From positions 652,822-716,821 of the forward strand of contig BJOX01000009.1 of the NCBI GenBank assembly GCA_009731375.1: 64,000 nucleotides of DNA. The letters are read 5' to 3'. This DNA comes from Paulinella micropora (taxonomy: Eukaryota > Cercozoa > Imbricatea > Euglyphida). The notes under the pieces were generated by a model. That model worked only from the letters and a program-made list of their open reading frames with translations, did not search any database and had not been told where the DNA came from. Position 1 is the stretch's first letter. Every line of letters begins with the position of its first letter. The translations under genes were made by a program, and so were the position numbers. This document shows positions 24,254 through 33,911 of the stretch, piece after piece.

Positions 24254-26575
24254 CTACGTGGAACTCGCGACTGTGGCGAAGGCAGGTTGACTGGCGACAA
24301 GGAAAATGGCGATCTGGGCTATGATCCAGTGCACGTTGCCATATCGTACCCATTGAAACATAGTGGGCCACTTCCTGTTGTTGGCCGCTTCGTTGTTGGG
24401 GTCAGACCAGTTGTGGGCCTCCCGGAGATAGTTAGAGAGGTTTCTGTCTGCTTCCTCCGTACCTCCTAGATTACACGTGCCTGTACTAACCTTTACCTTC
24501 AGGACTAGTCCCATCCAAGGGTCTCGGATGATGGAGTCGACGAACTTGCCATCGGTCGGACTAATGTATTAAACGGTCAGGGAGCTTAGGTTGAAGTAGC
24601 TCCGAGGGACGTCAACGGTGCATTCGTAGCTGCGCTCACGTACAGGGATATCATGGTTATCGTAGAAGGAGTCCGTTGCAGTGATCTTCAGCCATATAGG
24701 ATCGATGCAAGGGAGTCAATGGAAGTAGTGTTGTAGAGCGAAGCAACGTTCTCGTGTCGGGAGTTTGAACACGTAGCGTTGGTATGCTGGGCCACCGAAT
24801 CCAGGAGACATGGTGTATTGACCTGACGTCGGGTTCTCCAGATAACACCAGAGGGGAATAGCAATTCACCTTACGTACATCCAGGATATTGTCCCGAGGA
24901 GTCTCGTCCGGGGCGTTGCCGACAATAAGTCCAAGATGCGATGATATCTTGTATCCCCATGGGCGTTGGGGATGATATGACATACCAGTGTAGAAATAAT
25001 CCACGTCACCGGTGGGCTCCACGTGGCGGCCGACGAGGGCGGAACACAAAAGTTGTGCCGTGCTTCGTCCATGCGCCAGGCCGAAGTGAAAAATGATGAA
25101 GGTCAGTCCGGAATTCATGAATTCGAACATCATGGCGGAGCCTTTCGGTTTGTTGAGAATTTCCTGCACGCTTGCCACCGTGAGGCCGGCTCTTTGAGTC
25201 TGTAACAGGCGTTTTTGAGCGGTGTTGGGAAGTCTGAGTAGGCACAGGGCTTCGGTGTTGACGACAGCAATTGGGGTATCTCCGGACGACAAAAGGTCAA
25301 GTCCCATAGTGATGTCGTGATAAGTATCCGGTTCTATCTCGTATGGAATATTGCGAGGTGGCCAATATTGCTGCATGAGGTGCGTAGGCTTGTCGCGATC
25401 AAGACCGAATGTAGCGACATCGAAGCGTACATGCTCTTGGCCCCAAGGAGTGCGTCCGTACATCTGGCGAGGGTCGGTTTTAAACCAGATGCTACTCTCT
25501 CGAGTGCGTTGAGGACGCTGTAGACCAGGCGATGAGCTCGATGACGAACTTGAGGACGAGCTCGATGATGAACTCGAGGACGAGCTCGATGATGTGCTCG
25601 AGGATGAACTCGAAGTTGTGCTCGAAGTTGTGCTCGAAGATGAACTCGAAGATGAGCTCGAAGATGAACTCGAAGATGAGCTCGATGATGAGCGAGACGA
25701 TGTGTTCGACACTGCGTCCCATGGAGTGAAGGTTAGTGCCAAGAGCGGGAAAGCACTGAAGCTGTAGTAGTCGTAGTGTGGGAAATACATGCGTTCTACG
25801 GATTGCCATCTAATTTGATTTTCCGGTGGCGGGATCCGGTAAGTCCCACGTCCGTCGTCTGCTGTTTGTAGCAACGCTCGTTCCACTCGGGGGTGAACCC
25901 ATTGGTTGGCGGGATTCGTCCAAATGGGATTGTCGGGATAGGCCTTGGTACTGAGGTAATCATCTGCTCCGGGATCAAGTAACCAAGGTGTGGGCACCTG
26001 GGGTGTGTACCAGCAATGCAGACGGAGGCTAACGTTGGGAAGTAGTTGGCGTAGATTTCCTTGACAATCCACAGGTCTCCATCCATACCAGGAGTGATTC
26101 TAGTAGGGTGCGTAGGCTCGGTTGGGGGTACCCATGTGTCCGGTACTGGTCGAACTCGATGGTAGGTCTCGGGTCGAGCCGAGCCTACGCTTAGGACGGC
26201 CGCTGGAGTGGCGAACTCAGCCTGCCGGAGGAGTATGGGGTTGCCGATGCGGGCACGGTCGGTTGGAGTCATTGGTCGAGGTTCAAAGATTTGAAGCGCG
26301 CTGAGGCAAAATTCATCCAAGCGGCCGCGTCCGACGATGGGGGACTGATTGGCCCTCGAGGCTGGTCTGGGGGCCTCCTCTGATGGCAGGCCAATCAAGC
26401 CGCGGACGGGCTGGACACTCCTGTCCGAGGATGGCACTGCTGGAGCTGGTCCTGAACAGGGATCCGGAGAAGACGCGGGGACATCTGAAGACTTCCTTTC
26501 CCGAACTGGTGTCGATCTGCCGGGTTGACGTGAAGTCGGTAAGCGGCAGCGGGGGTAAAGGGGTCTGTGGTGCAT
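24254..26575 (-). pseudogene. large unknown ORF with Ser tract, frameshifted
   Basis: Minus strand. Coding-like sequence begins in one frame at about 26540 (E-P-R-P-M-T-P-T-D-R-A-R-I-G). It shifts near 26000 to a frame with L-L-D-P-G-A-D-D-Y-L and a ~50-residue Ser tract (25730-25520). It runs to about 24700, then shifts again into a stretch with one TAA (I-T-A-T-D-S-F-Y-D-N-H-D; then P-T-D-G-K-F-V-D-S) and ends near 24254 after a hydrophobic segment. S-Y-x3-R-P-(W/Y)-G also occurs in the gag-like ORF of the second Ty3/gypsy element, a weak hint of kinship. Otherwise unrecognised. Confidence 0.35.
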
Positions 26576-26599
26576 TCCAGAGGCTGCGCCTAAGGTTCT

Positions 26600-27318
26600 C
26601 GCCTATTACACTCGTAGCCGAGCATTCGGCAATCACAGGCGCCCTCGTTCCTTGTGATGATGAGGATGATGATGACGAAGCCAAAGATGGTCCGGCCGGT
26701 GGCGCAGCGGCGACGACCGAGGATGGCGAAGCCAAAATCGAGGCGGATGACGACGACGATGATGCCGATGATGATGACGATGATGCAGGTGATGACGACG
26801 ACGACGATGGAGCTGCGTAGCTTAAGGAACGTCGTGTCACCGAGGATCTGCCTTGGGATTGAGCGAGTTAACGTTGTGCTCGTACCAATTCGTCCTCCCT
26901 TTTCATGGCTGAATTCAACCACCACTGAGTCGAAGGCGTTTGTGATGTTCGAGAGGAAGGTTTAGGCTGCCATTGGTGAATGGACAAGCTCGGAGTAGAA
27001 GTAGCGGTACTAGCAGCAGCTGAAGGGGCCGGTGACTCTTCTGAGCTTGGGGTCGCCTCCAGCTTTTGTCGCTTAGAGGATGGCGGCAGTGTGTGTTTGT
27101 CAGGCAAGTGCGCTCCACGAGCGCGTATGGTGACGTTTTCCTTCTGCGCCGGTGAGGGGAAGCTAACCTCATCCTCGCCACCTTGCTCGCTTTAAATTTC
27201 CGTCTCGACCAGCTCAATTACGTCTTCTTCTTCTTCTTTGGTGTCCTTCTTGTCCTCATCGGCTTCCTCTTCGTCGTCCTCTTCCAGGTCTCCGACGCGG
27301 AAGTCGCTAGGCGCCCGC
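26600..27318 (-). pseudogene. acidic/Ser-rich continuation of the gag-like ORF
   Basis: After the main gag-like frame stops at 27319, coding character continues in another minus frame (A-P-S-D-F-R-V-G-D-L-E-E-D-D), with TAA codons near 27195 and 26869. An acidic region is followed by Ser/Ala runs encoded by TCG/TCA/AGC mixtures (26820-26640). It is probably one protein with a frameshift and two nonsense changes. Confidence 0.35.
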
Positions 27319-29373
27319 TTACGGTGGCATCATGAACAGGTTGACGTGGCGACCGTAGAGGTGGGCGTTCGAGGTGGGCGTTCGAGGTGGACAGGAGGTC
27401 GTGTGAAGTCGAAGAAAGTTGAAGGCTGGGACGGCGATCGATGATTTTAATGTGTTGAACTTGGCTATCGGGTAGGACGTCTCCTTCGCCAATGTTGTAG
27501 GGCAGAAGTCTAAGCTGACCGTGGCCAATTGTAGATCACCGACCTGGAGTGGCGTCTCGAAGAGGTGGAACTCCGTCTCGTAAACGATTTGCTTGGAAGG
27601 CGGCTTCAGGGGCATGTAGTCCGTGGACCGGATCGCTTGCGCGTCGTAAATAGAGAGGTTGAGCTGGACCGCGACCTCGTTGACACGAAGCAAGTTCATA
27701 CCGTCAGGCAGGTGGCTCAAGATATAGATCGTGATGGCATGGAGTGGAGACGTCGGGGTGGCCGAGACGAATAGTTCGATGCCTTCAGCGAGGACTGCAT
27801 CAATACCCACAGATGAGCGTGCGTCGACGGGTGGGAGCGACACGATCTCAAGTCTTTGGTGTAGTACCCAGTCGAGGAGGGCCACGCCTTTGCAGTTGCA
27901 TGCAGAGTCCAAAACACATGAAGTTTTGCCGATGCAATCTTCATCCGATGCCGTCCGAAGAGATTTGCGTACATAAATGCTGCCGCAGACGACCGTCGGG
28001 ATCGTGCAAACGCGAATTGGACGCCGTGTTAGCCGGGGCGATGGACTCGTCGTCATGTGGAACGCTCGAGGTGGGTTGCGCGTGGCGGCCGAGGATGGCT
28101 TCCAGTTGCAGTGCTTATCTTCGTCTTGACAACGCTGCTGGCGAAGCTTGCATTGGTCAAACGAATGCTTTGGGGTCTGATCTGGCTTGAGGAACTGGTT
28201 ATGTTCCTTCCAATAGGAACATAGGACTCCGGTGAAAGGCGGACGCTTTGGTGAAGTCGGGGTGGACTTGGTGGCGGCCGTAACCATCGAAGATTTCTTC
28301 GGAGGGATGGCGATCGCATTCGCACCGGTGAGGGGCGGGCGTGTTGCCGTCTTCTTCGTAATCGGGAGTGGCTTGTCCGTCTTAGTCCGCTTGTTGGGGC
28401 GTCCGCGATCCGGTGATGCAGCCGGTTGAGCCATCGACATGGCGGCAGCCTTGCGCTTCTGACGAGGCGGGCGTTTGGACTCCTTGTTTTCCTGCTGCGT
28501 TTTGCGCTGTCTGGTCCTCTGACGGGTGTCTACCTTGACGGGTGGGTCGCGAGAGGAAACAGAAGGCGTTTGGCGAGCAGGGCGATCACGCAGTCGCTTG
28601 TGCGTGGCGGCCGACGAGGGCTTCGTGATACTTTCCATCCAGGGCCAATAATCTTCCATGACGTGGAGGTTGAGGGAGTTGGTCCAGGGGAGAAGGTCAG
28701 TGAGGTCGCGAGGCCTGGCAACACCACGTGCGTTGAGTATCTCGGCAGCGTACCGAGTCCATCGATCACGTTCCATGGGGGTGAGCATCCACAACACATC
28801 ACGAACTTGGTTGGAGTCGGCCGTCCAGTAGCCAGCGGCATAGGCCGTGTCATAGCTGGTGATGCACCGATTTACATAACCCGCGAGGCTTTCCTTCTTA
28901 AAGCGTCGAAGTTTGAGGGCTTGCATAGCTGGTCGCTTCGTGTCTCCCTTGTCCAGACGTCCCTTGAACAGCTCCATGAAATACTCCATGAGCATGTATG
29001 GGATGATGCTCCAAACGATGGTGCGTTCGTCAGTAGCACGAATATAACGGGCCCAGTACGCGTCCATGAGGGTCATTGCAATTTTATCTCCCCACTTGTG
29101 CACCGTGTCGATGATGCGGTTGCACGCCAGAAGCATTGACAAGTTGTTCAGCTGTAGGTTGAACGCAAGTTCGCGGGCTTGAGTTGCGACGTCAGCGGTC
29201 GGCACGGTCGCCGGACGGGTCATCACGAAGAGGGACCGAGCTCGAGTCATCATGTGCAATGTGCGGGGTGGTATACCAGCAGTGGTGGACGATCGTAGGA
29301 TCCTTCCTCCCGATGATGACGAAGGGGACTCATTGCCCGTGGGTGACGGAGATAGTACTAGTGTAGCCGTCAA
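27319..29373 (-). CDS. gag-like polyprotein of an LTR retrotransposon
   Basis: Open for about 684 residues on the minus strand. Residues ~100-240 have the helical character of retrotransposon gag (M-E-Y-F-M-E-L-F-K-G-R; L-R-R-F-K-K-E-S-L-A-G-Y-V-N-R; M-L-T-P-M-E-R-D-R-W). A basic Pro/Lys/Arg-rich linker follows. Next is a Cys/His cluster (C-S-Y-W-K-E-H-N ... C-K-L-R-Q-Q-R-C) resembling a divergent nucleic-acid-binding knuckle, and a segment with V-L-D-S-A-C-N that may be a degenerate aspartic protease. Upstream (29400-29760) a Ser-rich stretch in other frames may be its N-terminus. No reverse transcriptase is found downstream, so the element is incomplete or not a standard Ty3/gypsy. Confidence 0.5.
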   Translation of the reverse strand: MTATLVLSPSPTGNESPSSSSGGRILRSSTTAGIPPRTLHMMTRARSLFVMTRPATVPTADVATQARELAFNLQLNNLSMLLACNRIIDTVHKWGDKIAMTLMDAYWARYIRATDERTIVWSIIPYMLMEYFMELFKGRLDKGDTKRPAMQALKLRRFKKESLAGYVNRCITSYDTAYAAGYWTADSNQVRDVLWMLTPMERDRWTRYAAEILNARGVARPRDLTDLLPWTNSLNLHVMEDYWPWMESITKPSSAATHKRLRDRPARQTPSVSSRDPPVKVDTRQRTRQRKTQQENKESKRPPRQKRKAAAMSMAQPAASPDRGRPNKRTKTDKPLPITKKTATRPPLTGANAIAIPPKKSSMVTAATKSTPTSPKRPPFTGVLCSYWKEHNQFLKPDQTPKHSFDQCKLRQQRCQDEDKHCNWKPSSAATRNPPRAFHMTTSPSPRLTRRPIRVCTIPTVVCGSIYVRKSLRTASDEDCIGKTSCVLDSACNCKGVALLDWVLHQRLEIVSLPPVDARSSVGIDAVLAEGIELFVSATPTSPLHAITIYILSHLPDGMNLLRVNEVAVQLNLSIYDAQAIRSTDYMPLKPPSKQIVYETEFHLFETPLQVGDLQLATVSLDFCPTTLAKETSYPIAKFNTLKSSIAVPAFNFLRLHTTSCPPRTPTSNAHLYGRHVNLFMMPP

Positions 29374-29929
29374 GGGACGGGCAGGGCCAGTCTCCGTCGA
29401 AGGGGCGGAGTCTGAGCCACACTCGTCGTGCTGGACGATGGGTCGAATGACGAACCTGAAGACAAACTCGATGTTGAGCTCGATGATCAGCTCGGTGTTG
29501 GACTCGATGATGAGCTCGCGGGGGCCGGAGTCACAGTGGTTGCAGTCACAACTGATGCAGTCACGGGGGCTCCACCTTGGTCCTCCACGGAGGGGTTCGT
29601 ACCGTCAGCGAGCAAGGTCGAGTAAGCTTCTTCCGCAACGGGGAAGATGGGCTCAACGTGACGCGACTACCTTGCAACGTTGTACTCAGCGAGATGCGAG
29701 GTGTTGGGCGTACCGGTATCGACGTATTGGGGGTTGAACCTGACAAACTAGTCGAGGTGGCCGTCTAGATCTGCGTTGTGAAGGCCGGCATGGGTCCAAG
29801 AGGGCCAATCATCGGTCAAAGTGGCGACGCGAAGGCTGGGTCAGACATGGACAGTGTACGGCTGACCAGTGGGGCTGATGGACGTGCTGCCAAAAGGGAG
29901 GCCAGTGTTGCACTACGGCGACAAATAGC

Positions 29930-30905
29930 GACTTATTTTTTCAGTTGTTGAGAATTTTTGCCGGGACTCGAAGAACATTTCCGGGTGTGACACATTTTCT
30001 CGGGACCCGACAAATTTTTGTCGGGTGTCGGGAAAATGTGTCATACCCGAAAAAAAATTGTCGGACCCAACAAATTTTTTTACCAGGAACTGACAAAACT
30101 TAGTCGGGACCCGACAAAAAAAAATGTCAGGTCCTGGAAAAAGTTTTGCGTACAAAAATATTATTCCCATACCTGACCAATTTTGTCGGGAACCGGCATT
30201 TTTTTCCAAAATGACTTTTTTCTTTTTTTTGTCGGGTCCCGGCAAATGAACAGAGAATTTTTTTTTGTCGGGACCCGACAAAAAAAAAAAAAAAAGTCAG
30301 ATCCTGGAAAAAGTTTTGCGCGCCTGGAAAAAAATATTATTCCGATACGTGACACATTTTGCCGGACCCGGCACTTTCTTCCGGATCCTGACAAATTTTG
30401 TCAAGACCTGGAAAATATTTATTTCTTCCCTGGTTCCGGAAAATTTTTCTTGGTTCAGGGTTTTTTGTTGTTTTTTGGCTACAAGCAGCAAAAGTTGTCG
30501 GGTCCTGACAATTTGTTCCTGTTTTCGGCAAAAATTGCAGGGACCCGGAAAATAAATATTTTTCCTGGAGTAGGCCGTTTTTTTTCAGGACTTGACTAAA
30601 ATTGTCGAGAGATGAAAATACAGATGAAAATACTGTCAGGACCTGGAGAAATTTGTCAGTACCTCAAAAATTGTTCAGGATCTGGAAATATATTTTGCTT
30701 TTCCTGAACCTGACAATTTTTCCTGGTTCCGGCAAAATTTGCCGGGACCCGGAAAATAAATAATTTTCCTGGAGTAGGCAATTATTTTCAGGACCTGACA
30801 AAAATTGTCGAGAACTGGACAAACCTGCCGAATCCCGAGAAACTTTTTCAGGATCTAGAAAAAGTTGCTGTATATAGGAAAAAATTGTCAGAACCCGGCA
30901 AATGT
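29930..30905. repeat. hairpin-type AT-rich satellite, block 1
   Basis: About 30-45 bp units in which a CGGGACCCG- or CAGGACCTG-like self-complementary core, usually extended to GTCGGGACCCGAC, alternates with runs of A or T. Individual units are strongly diverged. Each core can fold back on itself. Open frames here are unrelated to any known protein. Confidence 0.75.
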
Positions 30906-31409
30906 TTCCTGGTGGTGAAAGCACCTCATTTTTTATTTTTCTGGTGGCAGGATTCTGGCGGCGAAACTTTGCGCAATTCCCCTGCAAAAACGGCTGGTCC
31001 GTTCTGGCAGGGAAAAGTTACATTCGACGTTTCAGGCCAGGCGCTATCAGAATCTGCAATAAAACTTTTTCAGGTGGGCGGTGGCATCGGAAGAAAAATG
31101 GCACTGTTAAAAAAAAACCAGGAAGTGCAAAGTTCCGGCTTTTTTGACCATGTGCTTTTGGTTCAGTTTCAAGCGACCCCAAAATTCTCAACAGCTCCCT
31201 TTTTCAAAATGGAAGGCGGGTTTCTTTTTGCTTCCTTTTGCTACTGCAATGCATGCAACAATTTGCTTCTACATCACTTTTGTGCAACTTGTTGGCTTGT
31301 TGCTGCTGCTGTTGTTAGTTTTTTTTCCAGGCGTGTTACTTGGATTTTTGTTTTTTTGGGCTGCAGAATCGAGCGAGCGCGGAGAAAGAGCGTTTAAGAC
31401 GTTGTTAAA
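30906..31409. other. unique sequence, nothing recognised
   Basis: About 500 bp without repeats or convincing coding sequence. A frame across it has no coding-like composition. Confidence 0.4.
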
Positions 31410-31412
31410 ACG

Positions 31413-31444
<32 letters not shown>

Positions 31445-31508
31445 CCTTTGGTCGGTCGGTCGGTCGGTCGGTTGGTTGCTTGGTTGCTTGGTTGCTTGGT
31501 TGCTTCTC

Positions 31509-31547
<39 letters not shown>

Positions 31548-31694
31548 GTCTCTGTCTCTGTCTCTGTCTCTGTGTCTCTCTCTCTCTCTCTCTCTCTCTC
31601 AATCCTTCTGGTCGGTCGGTCGGTCGGTCGGTTGGTTGCTTGGTTGCTTGGTTGCTTGGTTGCTTGGTTGCTTGGTTGCTTGGTTGCTTCTCTC

Positions 31695-31740
<46 letters not shown>

Positions 31741-32045
31741 TCTCTCTGTCTCTCTCTTTCTCCTTCTCCTTCTTCTCCTCCTTCTCCTTCTTCTTCTCCT
31801 CAACCCCCTCCTTCTTCTCCTCCTTCTCTTTCTCCTTCACTCGCGCTCTCTTCTCTCTCTTCTCTCTCTTCTCTGTCTTCTCTCTCTTCTCTCTCTTCTC
31901 TCTCTCTTCTCTCTTCTCTCTTCTCTCTTCTCTCTTCTCTCTCTCTTCTCTCGCTTCTCTCACTTCTCTCGCTTCTCTCGCTTCTCTCGTTTCTCTCGCT
32001 TCTCTCGCTTCTCTCTCTTCTCTCTCTTCTCTCTCTTCTCTGTCT
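31410..32045. repeat. (CT)n with (GGTC)n and (TTGC)n blocks
   Basis: Pyrimidine-rich repeats. A composite (GGTC)n-(GGTTGCTT)n block occurs twice (31448-31505 and 31610-31690), so the composite itself was duplicated. CTTCTCTC repeats continue to 32045. Confidence 0.9.
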
Positions 32046-32059
32046 GTTTTGCGTTAAAT

Positions 32060-32372
32060 TCCGGGAATCACGCGTTGAAGTCAGGAAAATTTCCGGGACC
32101 AGTGAATTTTTTTCGATACCTGGGGAAAATTTTCGAGATTCGGGAAAGTTTTTCGGAACCTGAAAAATATCCTAGGAAATTTTCAGGACCCGGAAAAGTT
32201 TTTGTGAACCTGAAAAATATCCGAAGAAATTTCCGGGATCCGGAAAAGTTTTGCGACATACGCAAAAAAATTTCCGGAATCCGAAAAAGTTTTTTGACAT
32301 CCAAAAAAAAATTCCGAGATCCAGAAAAAATTTCCTGGATCCAGAAAAAATTTGCGGGACCCGAAAAACTTT
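32060..32372. repeat. hairpin-type satellite, block 2
   Basis: Roughly 31-bp units with palindromic cores such as TTCCGGGATCCGGAA and AATTTCCTGGATCC, the same design as block 1 but with more regular spacing. Confidence 0.75.
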
Positions 32373-32383
32373 TCCTGCTCTTG

Positions 32384-32453
<70 letters not shown>

Positions 32454-32637
32454 CCTCCGCCTGAGTTTCAACCTTGTATACTTGGATGTATATGTAATTA
32501 ACTATATATAATGTGTAATTGCATAATGGATACGCAAATGTATTAATGTAATTCTATATGAATTGATGTAATATTGTATAAATCATCTATCCTCGGTTAT
32601 GGTTTACATCTACCTTTTGGCAATGCATCATGGGATT

Positions 32638-32703
<66 letters not shown>

Positions 32704-32939
32704 GCTGTGCTGTTTCTGGGAATTTGCTTTTAACCCCCGTCTGGATTATGATTGATCGACTTGTTTGACATCTATGCATATTACATGAATTCATATAGTA
32801 TTACATTAATGCATTTGCGTATCCATATGCAATTAGACCATTATAGTTAATTACATATACAACCACGTATACAATGTTGAAACTCAGGCGGAGACCACTA
32901 CTACTACTACTACTACTACTTCTACTACTACTTCTACTT

Positions 32940-32993
<54 letters not shown>

Positions 32994-33003
32994 CTGCTGC
33001 TGC
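32384..33003. mobile_element. foldback (MITE-like) element with (TAG)n/(CTA)n ends
   Basis: The left arm (32384-32590) and right arm (about 32755-33003) are inverted repeats of roughly 180 bp. Each begins with a TAG/CTA trinucleotide array, then cctccgcctgagtttcaac, then tatatgtaattaacta and gatacgcaaatg. Identity is about 85-90% by eye. The loop of about 160 bp contains (CT)n. No coding sequence is present. No target-site duplication is recognised because both ends are microsatellite. Confidence 0.65.
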
Positions 33004-33054
33004 TGCTGCTAGACTGTGCCGTACCCTACCTTATTGCTACCCTACCACTACCTT

Positions 33055-33055
33055 T

Positions 33056-33122
<67 letters not shown>
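33055..33122. repeat. (CT)n dinucleotide repeat
   Basis: About 60 bp of CT between the foldback element and block 3 of the hairpin satellite. Confidence 0.9.
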
Positions 33123-33126
<4 letters not shown>

Positions 33127-33182
33127 ACGTAATGCTTTCTCCTTGTCTAACCTCCTGCCTGGCTCTGCCTGGGGTTATGTGC

Positions 33183-33310
33183 CGGGACGCGAAAAAATTT
33201 TCCTGTTGACAAATTTTCCCGGAACTTGCAAAAATCTTTCAGCATCCGAAATAATGTTTCTGAACCCGAAAAAATTTTGCAGGACTCGAAAAATTTCACG
33301 GGACTTTTCG
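33183..33310. repeat. hairpin-type satellite, block 3
   Basis: Three to four diverged units of the same satellite (gccgggacgcgaaaaaattt and similar), ending just before the ORF at 33355. Confidence 0.6.
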
Positions 33311-33354
33311 TGTCCTCTTCCTGTTGCTGTTTGCTTAGACTAACTCTCACAGGA

Positions 33355-33903
33355 ATGGACATGGGCCGAATGTTTTTCTTGCCCATGCCAGGTGACCTGG
33401 AGTGGACTAAAGGCTACGTCATGGAATACCTGCGCCCTTGTTTGGAGGAGGAAATTCCCACATACGTCGCAGCCCAAGAGTATTCTTCTTGCCTCTCTTC
33501 GTCGTACGAGCAAAGTATGTTAGGTAGCAAGCAAGCGATAATATTAGTTTCTGATGTGTTGCATGATTCTGTACATGTGCCGGCTGATAAAGGACAGTGG
33601 CACATTGTTCATTTTTGGGGGAATGACTATACAGAAATTAATTCATTTCCTACTACACCCCCCGTTTTTTACCAGTGTTTTGTTGCACTCAAAGATGGGA
33701 AAAAGATGTTTACAAATACCAGAGAGCAGAAAGAGCCCTACACAGGTAAGGTCCAAGATTGGGACTTCAGGTTGGGAACCGAGGTGTTTGATGATGGAGA
33801 GAGAAAGCAGCACAGAGGGAAAAGATTAACTCAGACAAGCTGGGAGAGAGTTCTGCTATTTGCTACAATATATAAGAAAAACATAAGCTTTGATTGCTCG
33901 TGA
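33355..33903 (+). CDS. 182-residue ORF of unknown function
   Basis: ATG to TGA with good coding character: M-D-M-G-R-M-F-F-L-P-M-P, D-L-E-W-T-K-G-Y-V-M-E-Y-L, P-A-D-K-G-Q-W-H-I-V-H-F-W-G-N-D-Y, and a Lys/Arg-rich end. No family is recognised and there is no signal peptide or membrane span. The frame is open upstream to about 33226 through satellite, so the ATG is the better start. It ends 9 bp before the point where Ty3/gypsy pol homology begins, so its 3' side may have been truncated by, or captured next to, that element. Confidence 0.45.
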   Translation: MDMGRMFFLPMPGDLEWTKGYVMEYLRPCLEEEIPTYVAAQEYSSCLSSSYEQSMLGSKQAIILVSDVLHDSVHVPADKGQWHIVHFWGNDYTEINSFPTTPPVFYQCFVALKDGKKMFTNTREQKEPYTGKVQDWDFRLGTEVFDDGERKQHRGKRLTQTSWERVLLFATIYKKNISFDCS

Positions 33904-33911
33904 GTAAATAA

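Noticed and set aside
30885-31397. 170-residue frame after the hairpin satellite
   Set aside because: Composition is unlike the other coding segments, it overlaps satellite at its start, and no motif or splice signal supports it.
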